Assembly (NCBI GenBank): GCA_028707275.1
Contig: JAQTUP010000001.1
Location: 186,001-250,000, forward strand
Direction: 5' to 3'
Origin: Gallionella sp.
GTDB lineage: Bacteria > Pseudomonadota > Gammaproteobacteria > Burkholderiales > Gallionellaceae
Length of the DNA: 64,000 nt
The notes beneath the pieces were generated by a model. The model did not search any database and had not been told where the DNA came from. It worked only from the letters and a program-made list of their open reading frames with translations. Each line of letters opens with the position of its first letter. The stretch's first letter is position 1. The translations under genes and the position numbers were made by a program. Of this stretch, positions 9,053 to 17,856 are shown piece by piece.

Positions 9053-9198
9053 TAACAGGCTGCTGCAAAACTATTACGCGCGTCGATACTACGTCAAAAA
9101 TTGACTCAAAATGCTCATTTACTACCTGTAAACTCCGTTTTTTCGTCGCTTTTTTCCTTGCCTCCACTTCGCTCATAACGTTTTTCAGCAGCCTGTTA
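9053..9198. mobile_element. MITE-like element A with terminal inverted repeats
   Basis: A 146-bp element bounded by TAACAGGCTGCTGCAAAA and the inverse of TAACAGGCTGCTGAAAAA (one mismatch). The interior matches the element at 38797-38937. There is no transposase inside. The flanks show no clear target-site duplication here. Confidence 0.7.
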
Positions 9199-9323
9199 AA
9201 TTGACGCATGTGAATATTCTATAACGATCAAGGATTGGGGCACTCTCAGCATGGCGGCAGAATGTGCTGTTGCAAGATCCGCACTCTCGCACATAGCAAA
9301 CTGAGTCAGTTTTTGGCTTTCGA

Positions 9324-10259
9324 TCAATTCGACTCAGGCCTCCGACCAGCAGAGCCAATCAACGCCAAGCATGAACGATACAGCAGCCACATCAAGCCCA
9401 GTGGGATAACTATCGTCTGCAAAACAAACACAACGATCAGATCGATAATGTCATTCACAAGGTTAGCGGCTTGTTTTACCAGGTTATCTATGTACGGCTT
9501 GGGATCATATTTCTGCCTTACTTGATCTATTTTGTTTTCGACAGCCTGAGGAAGAGACGCAACCGCCTGAGAAGCAGATTCGAAAACTCCCTTCGCACGG
9601 CCCAGCAAACCATTATTTTGAGCCGACTGAAGTGTCACGGGCTGAGGGGGTGCGGCAAGAGATGCAGGTGACGTGACCGCAGGCGAACTCATCGGCACGA
9701 GTTTCATCTTGCTACTCTCGATAGCTATCTGGCTTTTATTGAACTTGTCTTCCAAGAAGAGTTTGAAAACAATGTCATTACCTACGGCGACCAGCGGCAC
9801 AGAAAAACGCATAAAAATGAAAACTAGCAGGATTTTTGTCAACAGAACCGGCGGCATACGCCCTGTCACTTTAAATCCAGCCCAAGCCAATGCCACGGCT
9901 GACAGGAGTGCTGAAAACACCCAAAAACTACCGATATTGAGCAGGATTTTCATCACCCCGAAGGCAACGCTGGCGATAAGCATTAATTCCGAGAACTGTT
10001 CCACCAAATCATTTACCGGATCCAGAATTTGCCCTGGAGTCAGAGTAGCCCCTACCCCCAGCGAAATCGATATTTCCGTACCCTGAGCAACCGAGATAAC
10101 TCCATTTAACACACGCGCCACCGCAAAACTGGCTACTGCACGCTTGAATCCATCATCAATTTGTCGCTCGGCGGTTACATCCAAGGGTTTCATCCAGGAG
10201 AAAGCAACAATAGCCATCAAAACGGTTATCAGGATATATTTTTCAATGTATTTTTTCAT
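9324..10259 (-). CDS. Uncharacterised multi-pass membrane protein
   Basis: A 311-residue protein I do not recognise. Hydrophobic segments occur at about 8-26, 88-115, 117-137, 142-163 and 275-303, separated by a polar region (about 180-265) rich in Ala, Pro, Gln and Ser with a short predicted amphipathic helix near 225-255. No catalytic motif is visible. It is monocistronic as far as can be seen. Immediately upstream on the same strand is a truncated frame, so the gene may be the survivor of a larger cassette. Membrane topology is the only functional inference I can support. Confidence 0.65.
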   Translation of the reverse strand: MKKYIEKYILITVLMAIVAFSWMKPLDVTAERQIDDGFKRAVASFAVARVLNGVISVAQGTEISISLGVGATLTPGQILDPVNDLVEQFSELMLIASVAFGVMKILLNIGSFWVFSALLSAVALAWAGFKVTGRMPPVLLTKILLVFIFMRFSVPLVAVGNDIVFKLFLEDKFNKSQIAIESSKMKLVPMSSPAVTSPASLAAPPQPVTLQSAQNNGLLGRAKGVFESASQAVASLPQAVENKIDQVRQKYDPKPYIDNLVKQAANLVNDIIDLIVVFVLQTIVIPLGLMWLLYRSCLALIGSAGRRPESN

Positions 10260-10323
10260 ATCTCAGTTGTGTCCGGCAAATTTTCCAAATGTACAACGAT
10301 CAACGTTGTTGTGCTGGATATTT

Positions 10324-10515
10324 TCAGTTTCTCTGCCCGTCGGGTCTCACCGGAACAATACGATTACCCTCTGCACGATAAACATTAGCGCTCCAATCAC
10401 GTTGCCCATCCGTTCGAATAGACACAGCCTGTCCATTCTCAACCCGGTAATGATGAGCCTGCCAGTCATATTGCACGTCAACTCTTACCTGCCATAAAGC
10501 CGCTATTCACCAAGT
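10324..10515 (-). pseudogene. Truncated open frame (remnant)
   Basis: A frame of about 60 codons ending at 10324 encodes a Gln/Arg/Tyr-rich tail (YDWQAHHYRVENGQAV, NRIVPVRPDGQ). It is bounded upstream by a stop and has no ATG in frame. I do not recognise the family. The rest of 10260-10634 shows nothing I can assign. Confidence 0.3.
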
Positions 10516-10634
10516 GCCGCAACCGAGACAAAGCTACTGTAGCGGTAGGGGCTTTGACTGCCTGCTAGTGCCTTGAAAGCAGTCGTTCAATCGGGCGTAA
10601 ATCAGTTTCGCTGAATGGCAGCTGCATCGACTCT

Positions 10635-12988
10635 TTATTCAACAATTTTATACCCCATCGCTATATAGCCACGCTGACGCTTATCCCACATACGCATCAA
10701 GGCTGGATGTCCTGTATCAACGTAATCATAAATGCACACGTCAGTTTTTCCAGCATGCTCTCGATGTAAACGACCCGCATATTGTTGCAGCGTACCTTTC
10801 CACGAAATCGGCATAGCCAGAACCAGTGTATCTAACGGAGGATGGTCGAAGCCTTCTCCAACCAGCTTTCCTGTCGCCAACAGTACACGCGGCGCATCGG
10901 GAGCCAACTCGTTCAACTCTTTGATAATTTGCGTGCGCTGCTTTTTTGGCACTCGCCCGTGAAGGATAAATAATCCACTCACAATAGCCGTCAAATTTTG
11001 ACTGATCAACTCAAGATGATCGGTACGTTCAGTCAGTACCTATACTTTTCGCTCTTCCTGATAGGCTTGCACAATCGTACTGGCAATTAACTCAGCGCGA
11101 TGTATATTGATCGCCAAGTACCGGAACACTTCCTGAATCGCAATATCTTGCGCCAGCTCAATCGGTGCCAACAGCATTTTTGGAATCACTTTCAGCACCT
11201 GCGGCATCCCCTCAGGCTTGGCTGCTGTGTAACGGATCGGACCGCACTGCATAAAAATGATAGGCTGTCTGCCATCACGCCGGATTGGCGTGGCGGTCAG
11301 CCCCAGCACATATTTAGCCTTGGCGCGTTTCAGTATCTCATCAAAGGAGAATGCAGACAGGTGATGACATTCATCGACGATGATATGACCATATTGTTCG
11401 ACCCGTGAATCGACCTCTCCCTGGCGATTCAACGATTGCATGACTGCAATGTCAATTTTACCGGACGGCTTGTTTTTACCCCCGCCAATGACACCAACCA
11501 TTTCTTTGCCGACACCCAGAAAAGTCTGCAAGCGCTCCTGCCATTGTTTCAGCAAGTCGGCACGATGGACAAGAATCAAAGTACTCACGCCACGTCTTGC
11601 AATCATTGCGGCAGCAGCAACTGTTTTTCCAAAAGCTGTCGGCGCGCACAATGTGCCAATATCATACTGCAACATCACGCCGATGGCAGTTTCTTGATCG
11701 TTGCGCAACGTCCCCAGAAAATTGATATCCAGATGTTCGCCAGCGACACGCTCATCAATCAAATTACAACGAATATTGTTTTCTTGCAGGAGTTCTTGCG
11801 CCGCCGACAAGCACCCTCGTGGCAAGGCAATATATTTTGGGAAATTTTCTGCACAACCGATGATACGTGGCTCATCCCATGCAGGCATGCGCATTGCCTG
11901 AAGTTTATAGAACTCCGGATTTTGAAAGGCTGCCAGCCGAATCAAACGGTTCGCAACTGATTGTGGCAACTTAGCTTTTTCGAAATACAGCCTATTAGCC
12001 AGCGTAATCTTAAGGGATTTTGGCATTTTCCCGGAAAGTTTTTTTGATAGAAGCGTGCGCTGCTTCCAAGGGGTCTTCTGATCCTCAATCGTATAAAGGC
12101 CACATCCAGTGGATGTGCATTGCCCGTGGCAAGCAGGATGGCTGACTCCAGAGCTTCGCGGCTGATTGCCCGCACTGATGCAAGATAGCCCCATTGATCC
12201 TGAGAAGGCAGAAAATGCTCATCTACGAACAGACTAAATCCCAGTTCTCGCGGCTTCTTTTGTAATGGCAGCGCAATCAGGTTGCCAAATCCCCCCTTGG
12301 GCATGGTGTCCTGATTCGGAAATAAGCGGTCATAAGAAGTTAATTGCAATTGTCTTGTGCGTGCGCAGGTGTGACTTATGATAGCAGTACCCAGTTGGCG
12401 TGCATCACGCGCCGCGACACTTCGCTCAAAAAATACCCAAACGTGCGCGCCCTTGCCCGAGCGGGAAATTTCAACTGATGCGGGCACTCCCATCTCACGA
12501 CACGATAGTGCAAACGCCCGTACATCCTCACGCCAATCAGCTTTGTCAAAATCTGCGGCCAAAAAATGGCAAGTATCATCTGTTAATAACGGATAGACAC
12601 CGATAGTGTGTTTTCCAGCGAGGTGATCGAAAACGATGACATCCGTGAGTGGTTTTAGTAACTGGTGACTACAATTAGAGCACTTAACGCGAGGTTTGTC
12701 GCAAACACCAGCTCGCCATTCATTCACGCAAACCGGTGAGTAGCCCACTTTACCTGTTTTCTGACTCTCCCAACGGATAAGATAAACATCAGTCCGGCCA
12801 CGGAAAAGACGCATGAATAACGCAACTTTTGCATCCGTACTTAATTTAGATGGTTCTGAATTATTAGCAGGTCGCTGAACCAGCACAGGATCAACCAACT
12901 TTCCCCAAGCAATCCCATTCGCCTCAAGAAGCCTGATAAGCCGCTTATTTTCAGCACGAAGCTCAATTAACTCGGATAATTCGTCCAC
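10635..12988 (-). pseudogene. Broken TOTE-type primase-helicase gene
   Basis: Three open pieces form one protein. 12988 down to about 12100 encodes the archaeo-eukaryotic primase domain of the family known as TOTE conflict system primase (catalytic-type LAADFDKADW, RSGKGAHVWVFF, YDRLFPNQD). A frame change near 12085-12120 leads into a superfamily 2 helicase (Walker A TAFGKT, DEAD-type VDECHH, LTATPIRRDG). An in-frame TAG at 11040-11042 (ERKV stop VLTERTD) separates the last helicase lobe, which ends with GEGFDHPP and QYAGRLHRE. All motifs remain recognisable, so inactivation looks recent. Such proteins are associated with mobile elements and conflict islands. It lies directly downstream of a toxin-antitoxin pair. 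Confidence 0.82.
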
Positions 12989-13003
12989 CGAATGCCCATA
13001 TGA

Positions 13004-13324
13004 CTATGCAAACACGACAGACACATGACCTTCTGTACGTGAACGTGGTGCAGATTTAACAACGATCTGAATATCTCGACCTAAACGCGTGAGGCACTCC
13101 AGCATTTTAGTTTCAGAAATACCGCGAAACTGGCCGCGAAGCAAACCGGACAGTTTAGGTTGCGTGATACCCAGCAATTCGGCGGCTTGAACTTGCGTCA
13201 ATTTGCGTCGTTTAATGATGTCGCCAATATTAGTGGCCAACTGAGCTTTAACCCACATTTCTTCGGCATTAGGCATGTCAAGATCGGCATACACATTGTT
13301 GCTGCCAGATTCAATATCACTCAT
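13004..13324 (-). CDS. XRE-family antitoxin (HigA-like)
   Basis: A 106-residue DNA-binding protein with a helix-turn-helix at about 36-80 (KLTQVQAAELLGITQPKLSG). The start overlaps the stop of the upstream toxin gene by 4 bp (ATGA), the usual coupling of toxin-first type II modules. It should neutralise the RelE-superfamily toxin and repress the shared promoter. The gene is intact and lies 15 bp before the broken primase-helicase gene. Confidence 0.88.
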   Translation of the reverse strand: MSDIESGSNNVYADLDMPNAEEMWVKAQLATNIGDIIKRRKLTQVQAAELLGITQPKLSGLLRGQFRGISETKMLECLTRLGRDIQIVVKSAPRSRTEGHVSVVFA

Positions 13325-13686
13325 TTTTTTACTCCTTCCGCATGATACTGCGCCAATTTCAACCTGTCGCGAATCAGATCAATATCCTGCTTGGCCGTCG
13401 CGATGCCCTTATATGATTTCTTTTGGAAACAATGAAGCACGTACAAAGCATTACCAAACCGGACTGTGTAAACGGCTCGATAAGTATTGCCGTCATCATC
13501 TTCAACAACTTCAAGAACACCAGCCGATCCAAAACCCTTCAATGGCTTTGCTTGTGAATGCTTCCCGCCATGCTGCGCCACATGAAGCGCAAATCCAAAT
13601 ACATCCACGACTTCGGACGGCATGGACATCAAATCCTTTTTTGAGGACGCGACCCATTCTAGCGGTTTAACCATGACTTTATTCAT
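13321..13686 (-). CDS. Gp49/HigB-like RelE-superfamily toxin
   Basis: A 121-residue protein of the phage-derived Gp49-like family (PF05973 type), with the typical YRAVYTVRFGNALYVLHCFQKKS core and a C-terminal helix containing DIDLIRDRL. Relatives are ribosome-dependent or free mRNA endonucleases. The toxin precedes its antitoxin, as in higBA. A consensus promoter ends 6 bp before the ATG, implying a leaderless transcript (see 13693-13720). The residues between core strands look complete, so the toxin is presumably functional. Confidence 0.87.
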   Translation of the reverse strand: MNKVMVKPLEWVASSKKDLMSMPSEVVDVFGFALHVAQHGGKHSQAKPLKGFGSAGVLEVVEDDDGNTYRAVYTVRFGNALYVLHCFQKKSYKGIATAKQDIDLIRDRLKLAQYHAEGVKK

Positions 13687-13692
13687 GCTGTA

Positions 13693-13720
13693 ATTATACC
13701 CAAATAGAGATAATAATCAA
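13693..13720 (-). promoter_or_regulatory. Promoter of the Gp49-type TA module
   Basis: On the minus strand, TTGATT (13715-13720), a 16-bp spacer, then TATAAT (13693-13698). The -10 box ends 6 bp before the toxin ATG at 13686, so transcription would start at or very near the start codon. Confidence 0.65.
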
Positions 13721-13831
13721 TCAATTTTAAGTCAACAAAATTGTGTGCAGAATTTATGGGCCGAGGAATTACGTGTAAAAAAGAGCTGTGAAGGTGCGTG
13801 TGCGAGGGCATTTGCGCGTTTCTACCCATCC

Positions 13832-13875
13832 GTCCAGTTTGCCGTGGAATCAGTGTCCAGTTTGGTCTGGAATAC
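13832..13875. repeat. Tandem 21-bp repeats resembling an insertion-sequence end
   Basis: GTCCAGTTTGCCGTGGAATCA and GTCCAGTTTGGTCTGGAATAC lie 23 bp apart. From memory this resembles the multiple terminal repeats of IS21-family elements. No transposase or second end is present, so it would be a solo remnant. Confidence 0.4.
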
Positions 13876-13981
13876 GCACATCCGATGCCGAATCACCCAA
13901 CGTCAGCTGTCGGTTTGAAAGCGGTTGTAGATTTTCGATATCTGAATAGCGGGTAATGGCACATACCTGCCCATCGCCCAC

Positions 13982-14223
13982 GAAAATTGCCTGCCTGTAA
14001 GCCGTCATTGATTGAGATGACCGGGTCACACACTCCAGTTTTCAACCTGCAATCCATCCACACGCACGAATTCGCGCTCATTATTTGTCACGAGAATCCA
14101 GCCCTCACTACGGGCATGAGCCGCAAGCCACAGATCATTATTGCCTATCGGCTGACCGCTACGCTGCAACGTTGCACGAATTTGCCCGTAATGCTCGCCG
14201 ACCGATTCAGCAAAGGGGTGCAA
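13982..14223 (-). pseudogene. VapC PIN-domain toxin, 3' fragment A
   Basis: The frame 14223-14026 encodes the C-terminal half of a VapC-like PIN ribonuclease (NNDLWLAAHA, ILVTNNEREF, VDGLQVENW). The N-terminal half with the first catalytic Asp residues is missing, and in-frame stops lie directly upstream. The same tail recurs at about 15231-15390 and 16796-16926, each followed by the shared sequence CTGCCTG(T/G)AAGCCGTCATTG. Confidence 0.75.
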
Positions 14224-14372
14224 TCTGCATCACTATATTTGATGGGAAGAGAACGCCAAATCGAATAGCCGATAATGGCACACAGTATTCACAAGAGGAC
14301 AGCAATATTACCGCCATAAAACTGCCTGTGACATTAATACAATCGCTACGTTTGAAATGGACACATTTTTTG

Positions 14373-14801
14373 TTAAGCAAGCACGAATACGGCGGGACTA
14401 ATTCCGAAGAACTTACCCAATTTCCCAGCTAGTGTTGCGCTAATTTTACGTTTTCCTGCCAAAATAGCTGATAAATTGCTTTGTGGCACAACGGTAGCCA
14501 AGTCTTCTTGTTTTAATCCACGAGCTTCCATTAAAAAACGCAAGGTGTCTCTAGGCGTGGCAGCCTCAATAGTATATTGCTCTTGCTCATACCTGGACAC
14601 CATGTCAGCAACTAAATTAAGCAAGCCATCCAGCGGATGATTTTCATCATCGCCAGTAGCATCCAACAAAGAATTCATGAGCGCAACCATCCGATCATAG
14701 CTCTCCTCGTTTTGGATAGGACGCAGATGCGCCATTTCATCAAATGCTTGCCAGGAGGCTTGAATACCTCGGATATCAAATTGGGTATGTATAGCGCGCA
14801 T
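14373..14801 (-). CDS. higA: HigA-type antitoxin (COG5499)
   Basis: A 142-residue antitoxin. The N-terminal part (about 1-75) resembles the toxin-binding region of HigA proteins (PIQNEESYDRMVALMNSLLD). The C-terminal helix-turn-helix (about 84-135) has LKQEDLATVVPQSNLSAILAGKRKI. It follows higB after 2 bp on the same strand and should repress their common promoter through the palindrome at 15116-15130. The module appears intact, unlike the neighbouring vapC fragments. Confidence 0.9.
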   Translation of the reverse strand: MRAIHTQFDIRGIQASWQAFDEMAHLRPIQNEESYDRMVALMNSLLDATGDDENHPLDGLLNLVADMVSRYEQEQYTIEAATPRDTLRFLMEARGLKQEDLATVVPQSNLSAILAGKRKISATLAGKLGKFFGISPAVFVLA

Positions 14802-14803
14802 AA

Positions 14804-15106
14804 TTAGCCTTTACCTTTCCGATAGAGCTTATTCCAGTTATCGTATTCCCTGTGTGTCATCACCTTATGCACAAAGACTTTTTTGAACCTGTATCTGACG
14901 ACAACCACTAAGCGATAGTTGTTCCCGCCCACATCAAAGACGGTATAGGGCGGCACATAGTCGGCGGAGTTAAAAAATTCGCGGACATGATTAAAGTCCA
15001 TAAACTCTGCATGTTCAACAACCGTGTGCCATTCGCGCAACACCTTTTCTGCTTCAGGGTGTTTCTGCCAGAACTCACGAAGCATTTTGATAGATATGAT
15101 GTGCAT
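14804..15106 (-). CDS. higB: HigB-type mRNA interferase toxin
   Basis: A 100-residue toxin matching the HigB family (PF09907 type) in length and pattern: LREFWQKHPEAEKVLREW at the N-terminus, then VGGNNYRLVVVVRYRFKKVFVHKVMTHREYD. The family cleaves translated mRNA at the ribosome. The start ATG at 15106 gives the usual family N-terminus. The -10 box is only 6 bp upstream, so the transcript is probably leaderless. Confidence 0.92.
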   Translation of the reverse strand: MHIISIKMLREFWQKHPEAEKVLREWHTVVEHAEFMDFNHVREFFNSADYVPPYTVFDVGGNNYRLVVVVRYRFKKVFVHKVMTHREYDNWNKLYRKGKG

Positions 15107-15112
15107 GCTCGG

Positions 15113-15140
15113 ATTATATCAAAGTGATATGTAAGATCAA
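15113..15140 (-). promoter_or_regulatory. higBA promoter with overlapping operator palindrome
   Basis: On the minus strand TTGATC (15135-15140), a 16-bp spacer and TATAAT (15113-15118). The perfect palindrome ATATCAAAGTGATAT (15116-15130) overlaps the -10 region and is a good candidate for the HigA operator. The distance from the -10 to the higB ATG is 6 bp. Confidence 0.7.
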
Positions 15141-15230
15141 GAGCAATAATCATTCAAATTCAGGAACGAACAACTGCAATGGAGGAATGTACGCGAACGA
15201 CCGCTGATGGCACAGCCGCCAACCGCCCAT

Positions 15231-15390
15231 GAAAATTATCTGCCTGTAAGCCGTCATTGATTGAGATAACCGGGTTACACATTCCAGTTTTCAACCTGCA
15301 ATCCATCCACTCGTACGAATTCGCACTCATTATTTGTCACGAAAATCCAGCCCTCACTACGGGCACGAGCCGCAAGCCATAGATTGTTGG
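15231..15390 (-). pseudogene. VapC 3' fragment B
   Basis: The minus strand encodes LAARARSEGWIFVTNNECEF and VDGLQVENWNV stop, the same tail as fragment A with a few substitutions. Nothing upstream encodes the rest of VapC; the Fic gene occupies that side. Otherwise 15141-15416 is empty of genes. Confidence 0.65.
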
Positions 15391-15416
15391 TTATTCGCCA
15401 TTCATAATTCCAATCT

Positions 15417-16541
15417 TCAATCAAATTTTGCAGTGTCGCGCCCAGTTATGTCGAGTTCGTAGCTCGTGCTTCGACCACCCGCTTCGGCTTTTTTAAGTAT
15501 TCCTCGCTCAATCAGATCATTAATATCGCGCAAAGCCGAGTCTGGAGAGCACTTGGCTATCGTCGCCCACTTGGAACTGGTTAATTTACCTTCGAAGCCA
15601 TCGAGAAGACGGTTGATTAATTTTACTTGCCGTTGGTTGAGCGATATGCCGGCACACCGCTCCCAGAATTTCGCCTTGGCAACGACCATGCCAAGCGTAT
15701 TTTCTGCTCCGGCGATTGCGCGCCCCAGGCATGCCAGGAACCATGTGAGCCATTCGGTCACATCGAGATCACCTTTTTGGGTTTTCTCTGAAAGGTCGTA
15801 GTATTCGCGGCGTTCAAGCTGGATTTGTGCAGACAAACTATAGAAGCGTTGCGAGGATTGCTCCGATCGAGCCAACCCCATGTCACCAATGGCGCGAGCA
15901 ATCCGCCCATTGCCATCGTCAAACGGATGGATGGTAACAAACCATAAATGCGCCAGTCCTGCCTTAATGACTGGATCGATACCCTGCTCACCGTTGAACC
16001 AGCGTAAGAATTCATCCATTTCCACTTTGAGATGCGCCGCCGGTGGTGCCTCATAGTGGACTTTCTGGCGACCGACCGGACCAGAAACTACCTGCATAGT
16101 TCCATCGGAATCATCGCGCCAATCTCCGATTTTTATTTTCGCCAACCCGCTATATCCGGTCGGGAACAGTGCAGCATGCCAACCAAACAAGCGTTCCCGA
16201 GTCAGCGAATTGGCAAATCCACCGGTTGCATCAAGCACCATCTCAACCACACCCTCCACATGCCGATCGGCGGGAACCAGCGCACCGATATCCACCCCAA
16301 GTCGCCTGGCAATAGATGAGCGCACCGCATCAGGATTGAGTTGCTGCCCCTCTATCTCGCTGGTTTTAAGTACGTCTTCTGTCAATACCTGCAGAGTAGC
16401 TTGATCGCGCAGCGCAAAACCAAGCCCTTCCATTCGTCCCAGAAGACGCCCCTGTGAATGACGAACGCTGGCCAGCTTCGTTGATAGCGCGCTAGCATCG
16501 TAGCGCCAATGTGGCCAATCGGACTTTTTCCAGACGAACAT
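15417..16541 (-). CDS. Fic-domain protein (DUF4172-Fic-winged helix)
   Basis: A 374-residue Fic protein. The N-terminal DUF4172-type region (about 1-85) includes TSEIEG, which fits the inhibitory pattern (S/T)xxxE(G/N) of self-inhibited class II Fic enzymes. The active-site loop HPFDDGNGRIAR (about 205-217) is canonical. A winged-helix region follows (about 300-365, WATIAKCSPDSALRDINDL). Fic enzymes usually transfer AMP to a protein hydroxyl. The ATG at 16541 has a strong GGAG seven bases upstream. It is monocistronic and flanked on both sides by vapC-tail repeats. The target is unknown. Confidence 0.93.
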   Translation of the reverse strand: MFVWKKSDWPHWRYDASALSTKLASVRHSQGRLLGRMEGLGFALRDQATLQVLTEDVLKTSEIEGQQLNPDAVRSSIARRLGVDIGALVPADRHVEGVVEMVLDATGGFANSLTRERLFGWHAALFPTGYSGLAKIKIGDWRDDSDGTMQVVSGPVGRQKVHYEAPPAAHLKVEMDEFLRWFNGEQGIDPVIKAGLAHLWFVTIHPFDDGNGRIARAIGDMGLARSEQSSQRFYSLSAQIQLERREYYDLSEKTQKGDLDVTEWLTWFLACLGRAIAGAENTLGMVVAKAKFWERCAGISLNQRQVKLINRLLDGFEGKLTSSKWATIAKCSPDSALRDINDLIERGILKKAEAGGRSTSYELDITGRDTAKFD

Positions 16542-16795
16542 TTAATTCTCCGCAATTTATGCGACCATTATGACAGACATTCACCGCAGGATATAGGTTG
16601 GTTGGATTTGTTGCGAAATATATTATCGCCGCAATAGTTGCGGATATAGTGCTTTACAATCTCCGCATCACTACTCGATTGATTTCAGAGACGCGCCAGA
16701 AAGCGTCTGGGTGGATGGTGTCACGACAATCAGCTTTCTTGCTGCCTATTTTACACATCGACCGGCAGCACTTGGCACGGCCGCCCGCCGTCAAC

Positions 16796-16926
16796 GAAAA
16801 TTTTCTGCCTGGAAGCCGTCATTGATTGAAATGACCGGGTTACACACTCCAGTTTTCAACCTGCAATCCATCCACTCGTACGAATTCACGCTCATTATTC
16901 GTCACGAGTATCCAGCCCTACGGGCA
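16796..16926 (-). pseudogene. VapC 3' fragment C
   Basis: The third copy of the vapC tail (ILVTNNEREF, VDGLQVENWSV stop), ending 22 bp from the nlpD stop codon. The rest of the 16542-16947 gap shows only AT-rich sequence and short frames I cannot assign. Confidence 0.65.
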
Positions 16927-16947
16927 TCGAACCGTTACATGGATCGC

Positions 16948-17856
16948 TTAAGGCTTGCCCAGTGCCAGATAATTCGCAGGATCTACCGGTTTGCCCAGGC
17001 GGCGCACTTCAAAGTGCAACTTGACCTGATCGCTGTCGGAATGACCCATTTCGGCAATTTTCTGGCCGCGCGTCACCGCATCGCCCTCTTTCACCAGCAA
17101 ATGATCGTTGTGTGCGTAAGCGCTAAGATAGGTTTTATTATGCTTGACAATCAATAACTTGCCATAGCCTCTCAGTCCACTCCCGCTGTACACCACCTTG
17201 CCGGGCGCGCTGGCAAAAACAGGCTGGCCCAGTTTTCCTGAAATATCGATCCCCTTGCGGCTCTCCGATTCCGAGAAGCTGGCAATGAGTTTACCCTGCG
17301 TCGGCATACTCCATTCGAGTACATCCTCGCCATCGGTCGTGCTCTTGCTGTCAGGTTTGGCGGGCGACCTGATTTCGGCAGGTGTTTCAACCCTGGCTGG
17401 CGTATCGATCCTGACAGGTCGTGCGGCGCTCTCAGCGCCTGCCTGAACTGCTTCGGCTTTTGCGACGGCGCTCTCGTTGTAAGGATATTTGACCACGCGC
17501 GGCTGATCTTTAATCTGCGAGGATACAGGAAGGCTTGCAACGACTGCCGGACGGGGCGCTGCCGAAAACAGGCTGATCTGTTGTCCGATCTGGATCAGAT
17601 TAGGATCCTGAATCGCATTTCGTTCAGCCAGCTCGTGAGGATCAAGACCGTAGTTAAAAGCAATACCGTACAGCGTATCGCCCTTTTGCACCACATGCAC
17701 CCTGGGCTGAACCTCCGCCAATGGAGGTTTGATTGAAACACGCTCAACTTTTTTTCCCTGTACTGAACTGCGCTCCTCAACCGGCGCCCGCTGTCCGCTC
17801 GAAGCGCAGCCTGCTAACAGACTTGCCACAGCCAACCATGCCAGAATCAGTTTCAT
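16948..17856 (-). CDS. nlpD: NlpD-like LysM/M23 lipoprotein
   Basis: A 302-residue lipoprotein with lipobox LLAGC. A LysM domain (about 60-105, VQKGDTLYGIAFNYG) binds peptidoglycan, and a C-terminal LytM/M23 domain follows (about 195-300). The zinc ligands of active M23 enzymes are degenerate: the first motif reads RKGIDISG and the last LHFEV. This matches NlpD, which activates an amidase instead of cutting peptidoglycan; a candidate partner amiC lies at 50567. The start at 17856 overlaps the pcm stop (ATGA) and has GGGGAAAG before it. In many proteobacteria rpoS follows nlpD; here repeats and a toxin island follow. Confidence 0.93.
   Translation of the reverse strand: MKLILAWLAVASLLAGCASSGQRAPVEERSSVQGKKVERVSIKPPLAEVQPRVHVVQKGDTLYGIAFNYGLDPHELAERNAIQDPNLIQIGQQISLFSAAPRPAVVASLPVSSQIKDQPRVVKYPYNESAVAKAEAVQAGAESAARPVRIDTPARVETPAEIRSPAKPDSKSTTDGEDVLEWSMPTQGKLIASFSESESRKGIDISGKLGQPVFASAPGKVVYSGSGLRGYGKLLIVKHNKTYLSAYAHNDHLLVKEGDAVTRGQKIAEMGHSDSDQVKLHFEVRRLGKPVDPANYLALGKP

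Noticed and set aside
9021..9209. 62-codon frame within the MITE-like element
   Set aside because: It is made almost entirely of the repeat; the same peptide fragments reappear in the second copy in a different context.
16598..16825. 75-codon plus-strand frame between fic and nlpD
   Set aside because: No family resemblance, and its end overlaps the vapC-tail repeat.
8000..17000. Prophage
   Set aside because: There are no integrase, terminase, capsid or tail genes; only toxin-antitoxin genes and remnants are present.
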